A stretch of DNA of 64,000 nucleotides, from the NCBI GenBank assembly GCA_020342235.1, contig CP073212.1, positions 1,674,001 to 1,738,000 of the forward strand. Reading direction: 5' to 3'. The notes beneath the pieces are model-generated. The model made no database searches, had not been told where the DNA came from, and saw only the letters and a program-made list of their open reading frames with translations. Origin of the DNA: Saccharomycopsis phalli (lineage: Eukaryota > Ascomycota > Saccharomycetes > Ascoideales > Saccharomycopsidaceae). The translations under genes were made by a program, and so were the position numbers. Positions 55,680 to 64,000 of the stretch are shown here, one piece after another. Position 1 is the first letter of the stretch; every line of letters starts with the position of its first letter.

Positions 55680-56087
55680 TGTGCAGGCAGCATGTCACAA
55701 GGGTGATGTTGATTGACTGTTTATAATATACGTGATAACCGCTGTGATGATAGTAGTCGCCTGGAGTTTAAAGTGTAGATTCAAGGTCTATTGTGGCCAA
55801 TGTGGGTTCCGATAAAGAGTATACTTATTGGATAAAGAGCATTTTACTGGATAAAGATCAGCATATATTAAAACGGCTACAAACAAAAATTAACAAAATA
55901 TTCTCACCTACCCAACGACTGGAAGCTTGTCTGACAAGCTAGCAGTTGCTTATGCATAAACTGATTTGTGTGTTGCAAATTAACAAAAAAATCTATAATA
56001 TACACCACGATATACTATAGTCCTCCACTGGGCCAGGCCAAGTCATCTATGAGTGATGCGACAGCTTTTAATTATGAAATTGTACAC

Positions 56088-56255
56088 CTTTGTTCATGAA
56101 TTGTACTCCACCTTTCATGAATTGTACTCCACCTTTCATGAATTGTACTCCACCTTTCATGAATTGTACTCCACCTTTCATGAATTGTACTCCACCTTTC
56201 ATGAATTGTACTCCACCTTTCATGAATTGTACTCCACCTTTCATGAATTGTACTC
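56088..56255. repeat. 21-bp tandem repeat, 8 copies, adjoining SET3 stop
   Basis: The unit CTTTCATGAATTGTACTCCAC splits as CTTTCATGAATTGTACTCC plus AC. Eight copies are almost identical, ending three bases before the SET3 stop codon (56258). No gene is seen in the rest of 55680-56087. Confidence 0.95.
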
Positions 56256-56257
56256 AG

Positions 56258-58240
56258 CTAGGCAAAGTTCTGGCGGTGTCTCAAAAAGTCATCAAAGCTC
56301 AACTTCTTGACCCTCTTGTTCTCGTCAGTCTTTTCCTTGCCAGTCTTTATCGCCACTGGAACCGATAGACAGTTTGCAATAATTGCACGTGCTAGCTGAG
56401 CACGACTGTTGGCGATGGAATGGTCGATTTTGCGCAGCAACATTCGCTTTGGATGCACAAGAACCAAGTGCTCCTGTTGCTGGCTAGGGGATTCCTCGGG
56501 CTTGGTTTCTGGGGACTTTTGAAGGTCCAACACCCTGTCACGGCGAATTAGCCGAGGAATCATGAGCTCGTCACCACGGTCTGTATCGTCGCTGTCCTGC
56601 TTTGTGAGCTTCGATCCCTTTCTGGAGGAGCGGTAAAAGTAGCTGCCCATTTTCTTTACCTTGAGAAGCTTGCAGCGGGAGTTGTTTGCTGGGACCGAGT
56701 AGCAGCCGCATTTGTACTGGCCAAGAATGAACTCGACCTGGTTGATGAGCTTGACTTTTTCCGCGTGGGTCAACTTTGAGTTGAAGTTGCTCTTGAGGGT
56801 GTCATCGTCGTCGTTTTCGGCGCACAATTTGCGCCACAAGTCGTTGAACTCGAATTCCCAGCCGACGGTGATCTCGCTGTCCTTTTCGATGTCGCTTGTG
56901 GCCTTGAGAAAAAAGCGCATCGTGCCGTTGACGACAACCGGCTCGATGGTGCAGTTTGGGAAGCACGACTTGCGCATGAACCTGGCGGTGTTGCCTGAGT
57001 TTTTGCAATTGAGATAGAGGGGTATCATGTCGCTCGAGCCAAAGTAGGGTGCTCCTGGCAGATATGTGACGAAGAAGTAGTAGTTCTTGGGCACCCCCCA
57101 GTGGCGGAACTGGTTGATGGGGTTGCGCAAGTAGCTTTCCTGGAAGTCGACCTCGCCTAGCATCTCTTGGAGATATGTGTGGTGCAGGCAGGAGTCTGTA
57201 GTAAAGAGGCCCAAGTTGGACAAGCCGGAGAACTTGTAGAGCAGCGATGAGTGGGAGTCTGGGGCAAGGATGTTCCTGACATAGGTGCCGTTTTGCGGCA
57301 CGCTGATCTCGGGAAGCACCACTCTGGAGTATTTTGTCGGGAGCACTTTGCGGACGTAGTGTTCCACCTGACGGTTCGCGTACTCCAACAGGGACAAGTT
57401 GTCATAGACGACGTAGTAGTACTGATCCTTTGCCGACTCGATCCGCTCGATCAATTCCTCATTGGTATGATCGTCAAACTCCTCCTTCTTGCGCTTGGCC
57501 CGCGGCTTGTCCTTCTTCTCTTCGGGCTTGGGCTCCTCGGACTCCGGCTGGCCGTTGGTGCGCCGCCGCTTCCTCTCATCCTCGGACTCCTCATCGGCAC
57601 GCGGCTTGTCGTCGTGCATCAGATTCCACTGCCGCTCACGTGCGTCCTTGGCGTTGATCCGCCGCAGCTTGAACGTCTTGGGGTCGCACCGCTCACAGTA
57701 GTAAATGTCGGGAACAGACTCCTTCAGGATATTGAAGCACTGTGCGTGCTGCCAGCGAAAACACCGCTCACATTGGATCGTAAACCCATCGTCCTCGTTC
57801 AACTGGCATATGCAGTCAATGATACCCGCATCGGGGTCGATTGCGTACTCGGGCGGCGACCCGGCCGGCTCCTGGGCGGGATGCGGGTTTTGGGGCGCAT
57901 CTCCGGGCGGGTTTTCAGGCGGGTTTCCAGGCGCATCTCCAGGCGCATCTGCCTTGGGCTCTTTCTTGGCACGACGCTCGAGCCGTCGTTTCTTCTCCTG
58001 GTTAAGTGGCAACGGCTTCGATGCGGCCGCTGCCAATGCCGCTGCCGCGACAATCGCCTTCATCCCCTGTTTCTCATTGCCCTCGCTCGATAATGCTGCC
58101 ACGGCCGGTCCGGGGTTGTCATTGGGGGAAACTGGTGGAGACTCGCTTTTCGGCGTGGGAGACTTTTTATCCTGGGTGCTGCTCAACATTAAAAGCGCAG
58201 AAGCGTCCTCAAGAGTCTTGGAATCAGTGGACTCTGGCAT
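56258..58240 (-). CDS. SET3: Set3, PHD and SET domain protein of the Set3C deacetylase complex
   Basis: A 660-residue protein from the ATG at 58240 (MPESTDSKTLEDA). A PHD finger spans ~139-188: IIDCICQLNEDDGFTIQCER then CFRWQHAQCFN and YYCERCDP. A SET domain spans ~310-470 with SCFPNCTIEPVVVNGTMRFF and SEITVGWEFEFN. Set3-type SET domains are thought to be inactive. Between residue ~98 and 130 are Pro/Gly/Ala repeats (DAPGDAPGNPPENPPGDAPQ), then an acidic/basic linker. Set3C binds H3K4me2 through the PHD finger and recruits Hos2/Hst1 deacetylases. In Candida it tunes morphogenesis. It is convergent with ORC3. Confidence 0.93.
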   Translation of the reverse strand: MPESTDSKTLEDASALLMLSSTQDKKSPTPKSESPPVSPNDNPGPAVAALSSEGNEKQGMKAIVAAAALAAAASKPLPLNQEKKRRLERRAKKEPKADAPGDAPGNPPENPPGDAPQNPHPAQEPAGSPPEYAIDPDAGIIDCICQLNEDDGFTIQCERCFRWQHAQCFNILKESVPDIYYCERCDPKTFKLRRINAKDARERQWNLMHDDKPRADEESEDERKRRRTNGQPESEEPKPEEKKDKPRAKRKKEEFDDHTNEELIERIESAKDQYYYVVYDNLSLLEYANRQVEHYVRKVLPTKYSRVVLPEISVPQNGTYVRNILAPDSHSSLLYKFSGLSNLGLFTTDSCLHHTYLQEMLGEVDFQESYLRNPINQFRHWGVPKNYYFFVTYLPGAPYFGSSDMIPLYLNCKNSGNTARFMRKSCFPNCTIEPVVVNGTMRFFLKATSDIEKDSEITVGWEFEFNDLWRKLCAENDDDDTLKSNFNSKLTHAEKVKLINQVEFILGQYKCGCYSVPANNSRCKLLKVKKMGSYFYRSSRKGSKLTKQDSDDTDRGDELMIPRLIRRDRVLDLQKSPETKPEESPSQQQEHLVLVHPKRMLLRKIDHSIANSRAQLARAIIANCLSVPVAIKTGKEKTDENKRVKKLSFDDFLRHRQNFA

Positions 58241-58279
58241 GGCCAAACTCCTCGTATATCGCGAAATATACGTGCTCGG

Positions 58280-58287
58280 TTACCCGG
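58280..58287 (-). promoter_or_regulatory. Reb1-type site upstream of SET3
   Basis: TTACCCGG, 40 bp upstream of the SET3 ATG. Confidence 0.6.
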
Positions 58288-58314
58288 TGTGCATGTCGCA
58301 GGCTGACCAAGGCT

Positions 58315-58424
58315 AGATTAACTAGCAAGACGGATTAACTAGCAAGACAGATTAACTAGCAAGACAGATTAACTAGCAAGACAGATTAACTAGCAAGACG
58401 GATTTGACTAGCAAGACGGAATTT
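58315..58424. repeat. 18-bp GATTAACTAGCAAGACAG tandem repeat, about 6 copies
   Basis: Starts ~75 bp upstream of the SET3 ATG. Two diverged copies follow (TTTGACTAGCAAGAC). No gene is seen in 58425-59259. Confidence 0.93.
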
Positions 58425-59259
58425 CAGCCAGAACAAGCCTGAGGTTTGGCATAAGCAACCTGAATTTGACTAGCAAGACTCGGCCGTATAATTTCAAACA
58501 GTCTCGCCAATGGAACAATCTGTGGAGGTGCCTGGCCTGGGCTCGTGACGCGCGGGGGGCATGTGTTTTCACATGCAATGGGCTTCAAATGGTGTGGAAA
58601 ATTCTCCATGAAATCTGGTACTTATCTTGGTATTAACTTCCACTTCCAGGGAGTCACCCAGGGTCGTGTGGCGGCATTATCTTGCATGTGGCAGCATCGT
58701 AGATCATGGCCGAAACTTTAACGGAAATTGCGCTAATACGCTAGTTTAAAGATGACGTTAAGCTGTCATGTAACTGTCGTTGGTGCTTCTGTTATTGCTA
58801 TCCATGACATATCCAGCATCGTCGACGACTACATAGCCGTTCTTAGCCAGACGGCAAAGTATAAATCACCTTTGGAGCCTAGTATAGCTATAGCCTTTAA
58901 TATTATTAATATAGCATTGCATAAATATTATTATTATTATTCTAACATCATATGAATTATCCCATGACATTCCCATGGCTTGTACAAATTGCTCGTAGTA
59001 CGAATAACTAGGTTGTACTAATTGAGAATATTTAAAATCACTAAACATTGGGCACTACACTGTACACTGAAATATGATATCATTGATGGTGTTTGAATTT
59101 TGGACCATATACTGGATTTTTCTGCTCGCTGATGCTCACTGACCTTACTCACTGACCTTACTCACTACACATTCACTACACATTCACATCTCACCACATT
59201 TCACCTCACCTCACCACCTACATCCATCTCTATAACATTCAATTGCACCTCACTTACAA

Positions 59260-61223
59260 CTACTTCAACTTCCCAAACTTCACCTTCCTGCCCTCCTCCT
59301 CAATCCGCTTCTTCTTCTTCCGGTTCACCAACTTCTTCCGCTTCTCCTTGTTCTGCGTCTTGTCGCTCTCCTTCTCAAACCACGTACGCTTTGGCCGCGA
59401 CAAGATATCCTGCTTGTACTTGATGAAATTCTCGCCCTTTTTAATCTCACGCTCGGCAATCTCAATCTCCTTCTGCTGCTTCTCCTGCTCCACCAAGCTC
59501 TCAATCTCGCTCTGCTTCTCGCCAATCCGCTTCTGCACCTCCTCAACCTCCAGCCACTCCACCTTGCGACTCACTGCACTCCGCTCATCCTCAAGGTTCT
59601 TCAAGGCCTGCTTCACAATAGCCCGGTCGCTGTTCTTTTCTCCCACAAACGAAATCGACCGTCCCTCGCGGTTCGCACGCGCAGTTCGCCCAACACGATG
59701 CACATAGATCTCATGCGACTTTGGCATGTCAAAGTTGACGACAAACTCAATCTTGGGGATATCCAATCCTCGCGCCGCCAAATCCGTGCAGATCAACACC
59801 GGAACACTCAACGTCTTGAAGTTCGTCACCGAGACAAGTCGCTGCTCCTGGGAAAGCGCACCATGCAATTCGCCGGCATTGACCCCCAATACCTGCAAAA
59901 CAAGCTTCAACTTGTGCGCCATTTCCTTCCGGCTCACAAACACCACGACCCGGCGCTGCTGCTTGGCGTCAATAGCCCGCAATATCGTATAAAGGAGAGC
60001 CGGCTTCAAGGAGTCACGGGCCCGGACCCGCACAAACTCCTGGGTGAGTCTTGTTGCGGCTTTTGTAGGGGAGTTCACCATGATCCGCACCGGTTTGTTC
60101 AAGCCCAACTGGATAAGCGTCTTGATTTTCGAGTTCATGGTGGCCGAGAAAAGAAGCGTCTGTCTCTTTTGTGGAATCAACGACAAGATCTCAGTCAACT
60201 CCTGCTGGAACCCTTCCTCGAGCATACGATCAGCCTCGTCAATCACCAAAACCTCCAAACTGTCCACATTGAATGACGGCGAGTTCCGGATGTGGTCAAT
60301 AAACCGTCCAGGCGTCGCAATCACCACGTCGGGCTTGCTCTTCAACTCCTGCTCCTGTTTCCGAAGATTCAACCCACCAACTGCCAATCCGTAGGTCACG
60401 TTTTCCACATACTTCCCGAGCTTCTTGCCCACGTCAAAAACCTGGATCGACAACTCACGTGTCGGCGTCAACACCACGACCCGTGTCTTGTTGATCTTGC
60501 TGGGTTTGAAAAGCAACCGTTCGAGGATCGGAATCATGTAAGCCGCAGTCTTTCCGGACCCGGTCTCGGCACCAGCGACAATGTCCTTTCCTAGCAATGC
60601 AACTGGGATGGATTCTTTTTGGATCGGGGTTGGACTGAGGTAGTTTAGTTCTCCGAGGGATTTTAATATTGGCCGTGAGAGCTGGAGTTTGGTGAAACTG
60701 AGGTTGGTTTTCGCAGTCGAGACCGATTTGTCTTCGTCAAAGAATTCTGCAATTGCTTGGGCAGAGTCTTCGTCTGATATTTCGTCATCGGCAGTCGATT
60801 TCTCGGTTTTCTTTTTGTCTTGTTTGTCGTGCTTATTTTGCTTGCTCTGTTTGTCTTTCTCTTTCTCTTTGTCCTCTTCTTCTTCTTCGTCCTCTTCCTC
60901 TTCTTCTTCTTCGTCCTCCTCCTCTTCTTCTTCTTCTTCTTCCCCCTCCTCCTCCTCCTCTCCTCATCCTCCTCCTCCTCCTCCTTTGACTCCCTCTTCT
61001 TCACCTTCTTCTTCAGATCCTCATCCAATATAAAATTCCAATCATTCACTACACTCTGCTCCTCCACATCAAACTTAAACCCCTTGTCCATCTTGGCCAT
61101 CTCATCGTCCTTCGCCTCACTTACATCCTTCACCTTCTTCTTGCTCTTTGGCTTCTTCACAACCACCTCCTCATCTCCCGAGTCAAACTCAGGCGCCTCC
61201 AAAGTATCCAAGTACCGCTGCAT
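59260..61223 (-). CDS. DRS1: DEAD-box RNA helicase Drs1, reading frame broken in acidic tract
   Basis: Two overlapping frames make up one gene. From the ATG at 61223, the N-terminal part runs [20 protein letters not shown] ... [18 protein letters not shown], then turns into an Arg/Lys run near 60957. The other frame carries an all-acidic run, then the Q-motif region [31 protein letters not shown] (motif I), [33 protein letters not shown], and [15 protein letters not shown] (motif VI), ending at 59260. The motif order and flanks match Drs1, needed for 27S to 25S rRNA maturation. The span of 1964 bp is 2 bp over a multiple of three, so the break equals +2 or -1 within a GAG repeat. Assembly error or strain-specific mutation are both possible. 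Confidence 0.9.
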
Positions 61224-61266
61224 TATTGCAAATTTCTAGCCAAAATTTTTTTTGGCTGGCATCACC

Positions 61267-61274
61267 CCGGGTAA
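61267..61274 (+). promoter_or_regulatory. Reb1-type site between DRS1 and SYS1
   Basis: CCGGGTAA in an 88 bp divergent promoter, 43 bp from the DRS1 ATG and 37 bp from the SYS1 ATG. An RRPE-like AAAATTTTTTTT lies at ~61242-61253. Confidence 0.6.
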
Positions 61275-61311
61275 CTCCGCGTATATCGAGCCGGATCGTT
61301 TACTTGACGAC

Positions 61312-61854
61312 ATGTCAGCACAGTACAAGAACCTCTCCACCAAGGTTCGCAACTCGAGTATTTTCAACGACACATTGTCGCCCAGCCGGATATTTGCGCA
61401 AATCGTGCTTCTCCAATGCACTTACTACATAATTGCCACCCTCCTCTTCTCCTTCACCGCGTCTCTCTTTGGGTACGACTTCTCCTTTAGCTGGGTGTTT
61501 TCGTGGCACTTGGTGGATATCACAAACAGCTTGGGGCTTGTCTTGTTTGCGCTTTGGTTGCTAGACACGTTGCTCTGCGTGTTGTTTATGACGTTGATCG
61601 TCGGCCGGTCCAAATTGGCTTGGGACTTTGCGCTCACAATCCACATGATCAATGTCGCAGTGGTGTGGTTGTACTCCAAAGAGTTCCCCAAGACCTTCTG
61701 GTGGTGGGTATTGCAAGTCTTGAGCTCGGTTATTTTAGTCATGTTAGGCACGTATACTACCCGGTGGAGAGAATTGCGGACGACTTTTTTTGACGGGTTG
61801 GTTGACGGTGACCTGAACAACATGGAGTTGGACAATATCCAGACGAGAATATGA
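61312..61854 (+). CDS. SYS1: Golgi membrane protein Sys1
   Basis: A 180-residue protein from the ATG at 61312 (MSAQYKNLSTKVRNSS). The open frame starts earlier, but those codons cover the Reb1-type site. Four hydrophobic helices are evident, beginning QIVLLQCTYYIIATLLFSFT. SWHLVDITNSLGLVLFALWL and AWDFALTIHMINVAVVWLYS are conserved Sys1 segments. SKEFPKTFWWWVLQ follows and the short cytosolic tail reads YTTRWRELRTTFFDGLVDG. Sys1 recruits the acetylated GTPase Arl3 to the trans-Golgi together with NatC, upstream of Arl1 and golgins. Confidence 0.92.
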   Translation: MSAQYKNLSTKVRNSSIFNDTLSPSRIFAQIVLLQCTYYIIATLLFSFTASLFGYDFSFSWVFSWHLVDITNSLGLVLFALWLLDTLLCVLFMTLIVGRSKLAWDFALTIHMINVAVVWLYSKEFPKTFWWWVLQVLSSVILVMLGTYTTRWRELRTTFFDGLVDGDLNNMELDNIQTRI

Positions 61855-62284
61855 TAGTTTAGTGGTTACTATGTCCGTGACGAGACTCGACCATTGATGA
61901 AGACTCTGTCCGTGACGGGACTAAAGAATGAATGGGTGCCGTGGGAGATGTGAATAATATACGTGTGGGCATTTCCAAATGGTGGAAGTTGTTGCTATGC
62001 GTTGACATATTTTCCTTGTGCAATTGAATTTAACGTGGTTGGATTGTGGCTGGATTACTTTAATGCGACAGTGTGCTGTTGCGGCTTTATGTTTGCTTGT
62101 ACATCTTTGGACATGTTACGGGCTATAGTCACTGTATTATACAACGACACTTGTCTCCTAATATATACTTATATAATGGTGTATGTAATAAAGAGAAAGA
62201 TTTTACTTCTTGGCTTTGTTTGGCAGCATATTCCTGATTCATGCTTTTGGCACAATAGTAATGGCCTATTCATTCATTTTATAA

Positions 62285-62529
62285 TATAGTAACTAAGATA
62301 CGTGTTGATAAGATAGTTAGAATATATTCGCTTGACCTATTTGGGGGGCGAGATTAGCTATATAAGTGGTGACGGAGTCAGGAAAGGAGAGACGTGAACG
62401 TACGGCACGGCTGCCTTAGTATTACCTCAACTGGTCAAAGGGATGTGTTTAGGGTAATTATCTAATACTTATCACGGAAGTTCGAGTCTTGTATCAGAAA
62501 GAATTAAGGTAGGTACGGACTTTATTACA
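62285..62529 (+). mobile_element. LTR-like element B (solo)
   Basis: About 245 bp, closely similar to element A (50413-50651) along its length, with GTGACGGAGTCAGGAAAGGA and GTACGGCACGGCTGCCTTAG perfectly shared. It starts TATAGTAACTAAGATACG and ends CTTTATTACA. The right third diverges. The rest of 61855-62799 shows no gene. Confidence 0.6.
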
Positions 62530-62799
62530 CATTTCATGACACCATGGTCTTTTTAAACCTCCTCGTGTAGCTTGTTTCTGACCAATCTGTCAGACAATGG
62601 TCCAGTCAATCCATTTCTTTTCCACAACAACATAGTCTTTTCCATAATTTCTTGTCCTTTTTAGAGAATTTCTTGCCTTTCAGAACCTCTTTCTTCTCAA
62701 AACTCCTCGTCTCAGCTACTACACTATTACCCATGCACCATTGTCACCGTCTACATCACCTTCACGTTATCCATTTGTCTATGCTATATCACTAATCCA

Positions 62800-63612
62800 T
62801 CAACAACAACGCCACCCGCCTTCCACATATTTCCGCGACCGTCGGTCAATCAAACTAATCGTCGTTGGTTTCTTATTAAGAACAGGGTACGTCCCACTGT
62901 ACTGGTCCCACTTGGACATGTCCCCATACTGCACGCCGCAGAGGGGATCTTCGGGGTCTAGCACCCCCATTTCCACCTTGGCCAACACCATGTTGGCAAG
63001 CTTGTTGAAAATTGCGTCAATGTTCTCGGCATTGAGAGCACTGCTCTTGATGAACGGGATCTCAAACCCAAACTCCTGTGAGTAGTGTTCGCAGAACAGC
63101 AACGCCTCCTCGTCAGAGACTACTAGTGTGGGGTCCTGGGCCTTATTCACCAAGTCGGACTTGTTTCCAACAACAACTACTGAAATCGTATCGTTTGTTA
63201 AGCTCTGGATGTCTCGGATAAACTCATGCAACTGCTGGAACGTCTTCCTGCTCGTCACATCGTACACAAGTACCACTCCAGCACTCCCTCGATAATAACT
63301 TCGAGTAAGACTCCGGAACCGCTCCTGGCCCGCGGTATCCCACAATTGCATCTTCATCCTGATCCGTGCAGCGCTGTGGCCTACAGTGACAATCTTGGAG
63401 CTGAACTCCACTCCGATTGTCTGCGAAGTTAAAATGTTCCAGTCGCCCTTGATGAACCGGTGGAGAACACTCGATTTCCCGACACCAGACGGACCGATAA
63501 TAATCACTTTGGAAAGATAGTCGTACTCCTGTGCAGAGAAATCAGACGCTGTCACATTACTTCCATCCTCTGACGTGAACGAAACGTCCTGTTGGGTTAT
63601 TGAGAGGCTCAT
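62800..63612 (-). CDS. Rab4-like small GTPase
   Basis: A 270-residue Rab protein with an unusual ~33-residue N-terminal extension and a ~45-residue C-terminal extension. Motifs are IGPSGVGKSSVLHRF (P-loop), TIGVEFSSK (switch I), [20 protein letters not shown] (switch II), VGNKSDLV and KSSALNAENID. It ends GGWRCC, giving two prenylatable cysteines. The GVEF switch and SYYRGSAGVVLVYD resemble the Rab2/Rab4/Rab14 group. Fission yeast Ypt4 belongs to it; baker's yeast has lost it. A role in endosome recycling is inferred from the family. A linker NKAQDPTLVVSDEEALLFCE is longer than in Rab4. A CTG codon lies in it (ALLFC), where Ser would be acceptable. Confidence 0.82.
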   Translation of the reverse strand: MSLSITQQDVSFTSEDGSNVTASDFSAQEYDYLSKVIIIGPSGVGKSSVLHRFIKGDWNILTSQTIGVEFSSKIVTVGHSAARIRMKMQLWDTAGQERFRSLTRSYYRGSAGVVLVYDVTSRKTFQQLHEFIRDIQSLTNDTISVVVVGNKSDLVNKAQDPTLVVSDEEALLFCEHYSQEFGFEIPFIKSSALNAENIDAIFNKLANMVLAKVEMGVLDPEDPLCGVQYGDMSKWDQYSGTYPVLNKKPTTISLIDRRSRKYVEGGWRCC

Positions 63613-63648
63613 GCCAGGTCAATGGGAGATTGCAAATAAATCTCTGCG

Positions 63649-63656
63649 TTACCCGG
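63649..63656 (-). promoter_or_regulatory. Reb1-type site upstream of Rab4-like gene
   Basis: TTACCCGG, 37 bp upstream of the ATG at 63612. Confidence 0.6.
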
Positions 63657-64000
63657 GGTGTGTGCTCCAACCCTCCGGGCTCTAGCGCAGTTTTTTTTTG
63701 TATATTTATTGGAATATCTTGGCTAATTGTATATATTTACCTATAATATTTGTCCAGGTCCATTTACATCACATTCCTACTTTGCTAGCTACACCCTTCA
63801 ATACTCTCTGCTTCACACTTTGCTTTTTTTTTTCTTTTTTTTTTTTGTCCATATGGAAATTTCACTTCGCCTGGCATCATTTCGTTCCGCCTCCAATCAC
63901 TTGTCTCAGATTTATTATATACTATTTTTATTTTATTTTATCACGCTCATTCGTTTCATGTCAAGACCCCTGTGCTAATTGACTCTTTTTTTCTCATAGT
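63657..64000. other. right-edge intergenic, no gene seen
   Basis: T-rich tracts (e.g. around 63691-63700 and 63826-63847). Short frames on the plus strand have no protein character. Confidence 0.5.

Noticed and set aside
56053-56310. Small ORFs across the 21-bp repeat array before SET3 stop
   Set aside because: The unit length is a multiple of three, so frames stay open by construction. The peptide is a plain repeat.
58752-58955. 67-codon frame ending in Tyr run
   Set aside because: The Tyr run comes from a (TAT)n microsatellite. No other support.

Overview
The window is nuclear DNA of a budding yeast, most likely from the CUG-Ser1 group (Debaryomycetaceae/Metschnikowiaceae). Genes are compact and mostly intron-poor. 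Their products match yeast proteins such as Sec4, Ade13, Drs1, Orc3, Dbf4, Rtt109 and Set3. Two accessory subunits of respiratory complex I (NDUFA5-like and 21.3 kDa-like) argue against Saccharomycetaceae, which lost complex I. Leucine is written mainly TTG, CTC and CTT. In-frame CTG is rare and tends to fall where serine would be acceptable, so CTG is probably read as serine. That is an inference. Residues here are read with the standard code.

Layout. 0-6 kb: the N-terminus of a P-type ATPase leaving the left edge, 4-hydroxyphenylpyruvate dioxygenase divergent from an MCT-type permease, then ACB1 and EMA19 (both spliced). 6-16 kb: SEC4, a small membrane-tail protein, BMT6 and a carnosine-N-methyltransferase homologue whose start codons lie 24 bp apart, NDUFA5 (spliced), OXR1 and an unrecognised serine/asparagine-rich protein. 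16-22 kb: MIY1-type deubiquitinase, PUF6, ADE13. 22-27 kb: a tandem pair of Dal5/Thi73-family permeases with a duplicated promoter, then a 2 kb gene-poor stretch with an intron-containing tRNA-Arg. 28-33 kb: phospholipase B, OCH1, MTR3. 34-44 kb: complex I 21.3 kDa subunit, INSIG homologue, IGO1, a Usp-like protein, a tRNA-binding OB-fold protein, a PPOX-type flavoprotein, then the divergent ribosome-biogenesis pair LCP5/NSA2. 45-64 kb: DST1 (spliced), RNA15, tRNA-Leu, DBF4, UBC12 (spliced after the ATG), RTT109, ORC3, SET3, DRS1 (frame broken in an acidic microsatellite), SYS1 and a Rab4-like GTPase.

Shared themes. Ten promoters carry a Reb1-type CCGGGTAA/TTACCCGG site, mostly 32-89 bp from a start codon. 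Six confident spliceosomal introns are only 36-62 nt, with GTAAGT-like donors and CTAAC-like branch sites almost touching the acceptor. Many intergenic spacers hold their own private minisatellite. Six LTR-like fragments share a TGTAATATA-type end and an AATATATTCGCTT core. Ribosome-biogenesis genes (PUF6, LCP5, NSA2, DRS1, BMT6) and replication/chromatin genes (DBF4, RTT109, ORC3, SET3) are well represented. I saw no virus, CRISPR array, bacterial-type operon or clear horizontally acquired island. The most unusual items are the DRS1 frame break, the BMT6/methyltransferase start-to-start arrangement, the compact DBF4, a possible spliced micro-gene at 36.5 kb and the minisatellite-per-spacer pattern.
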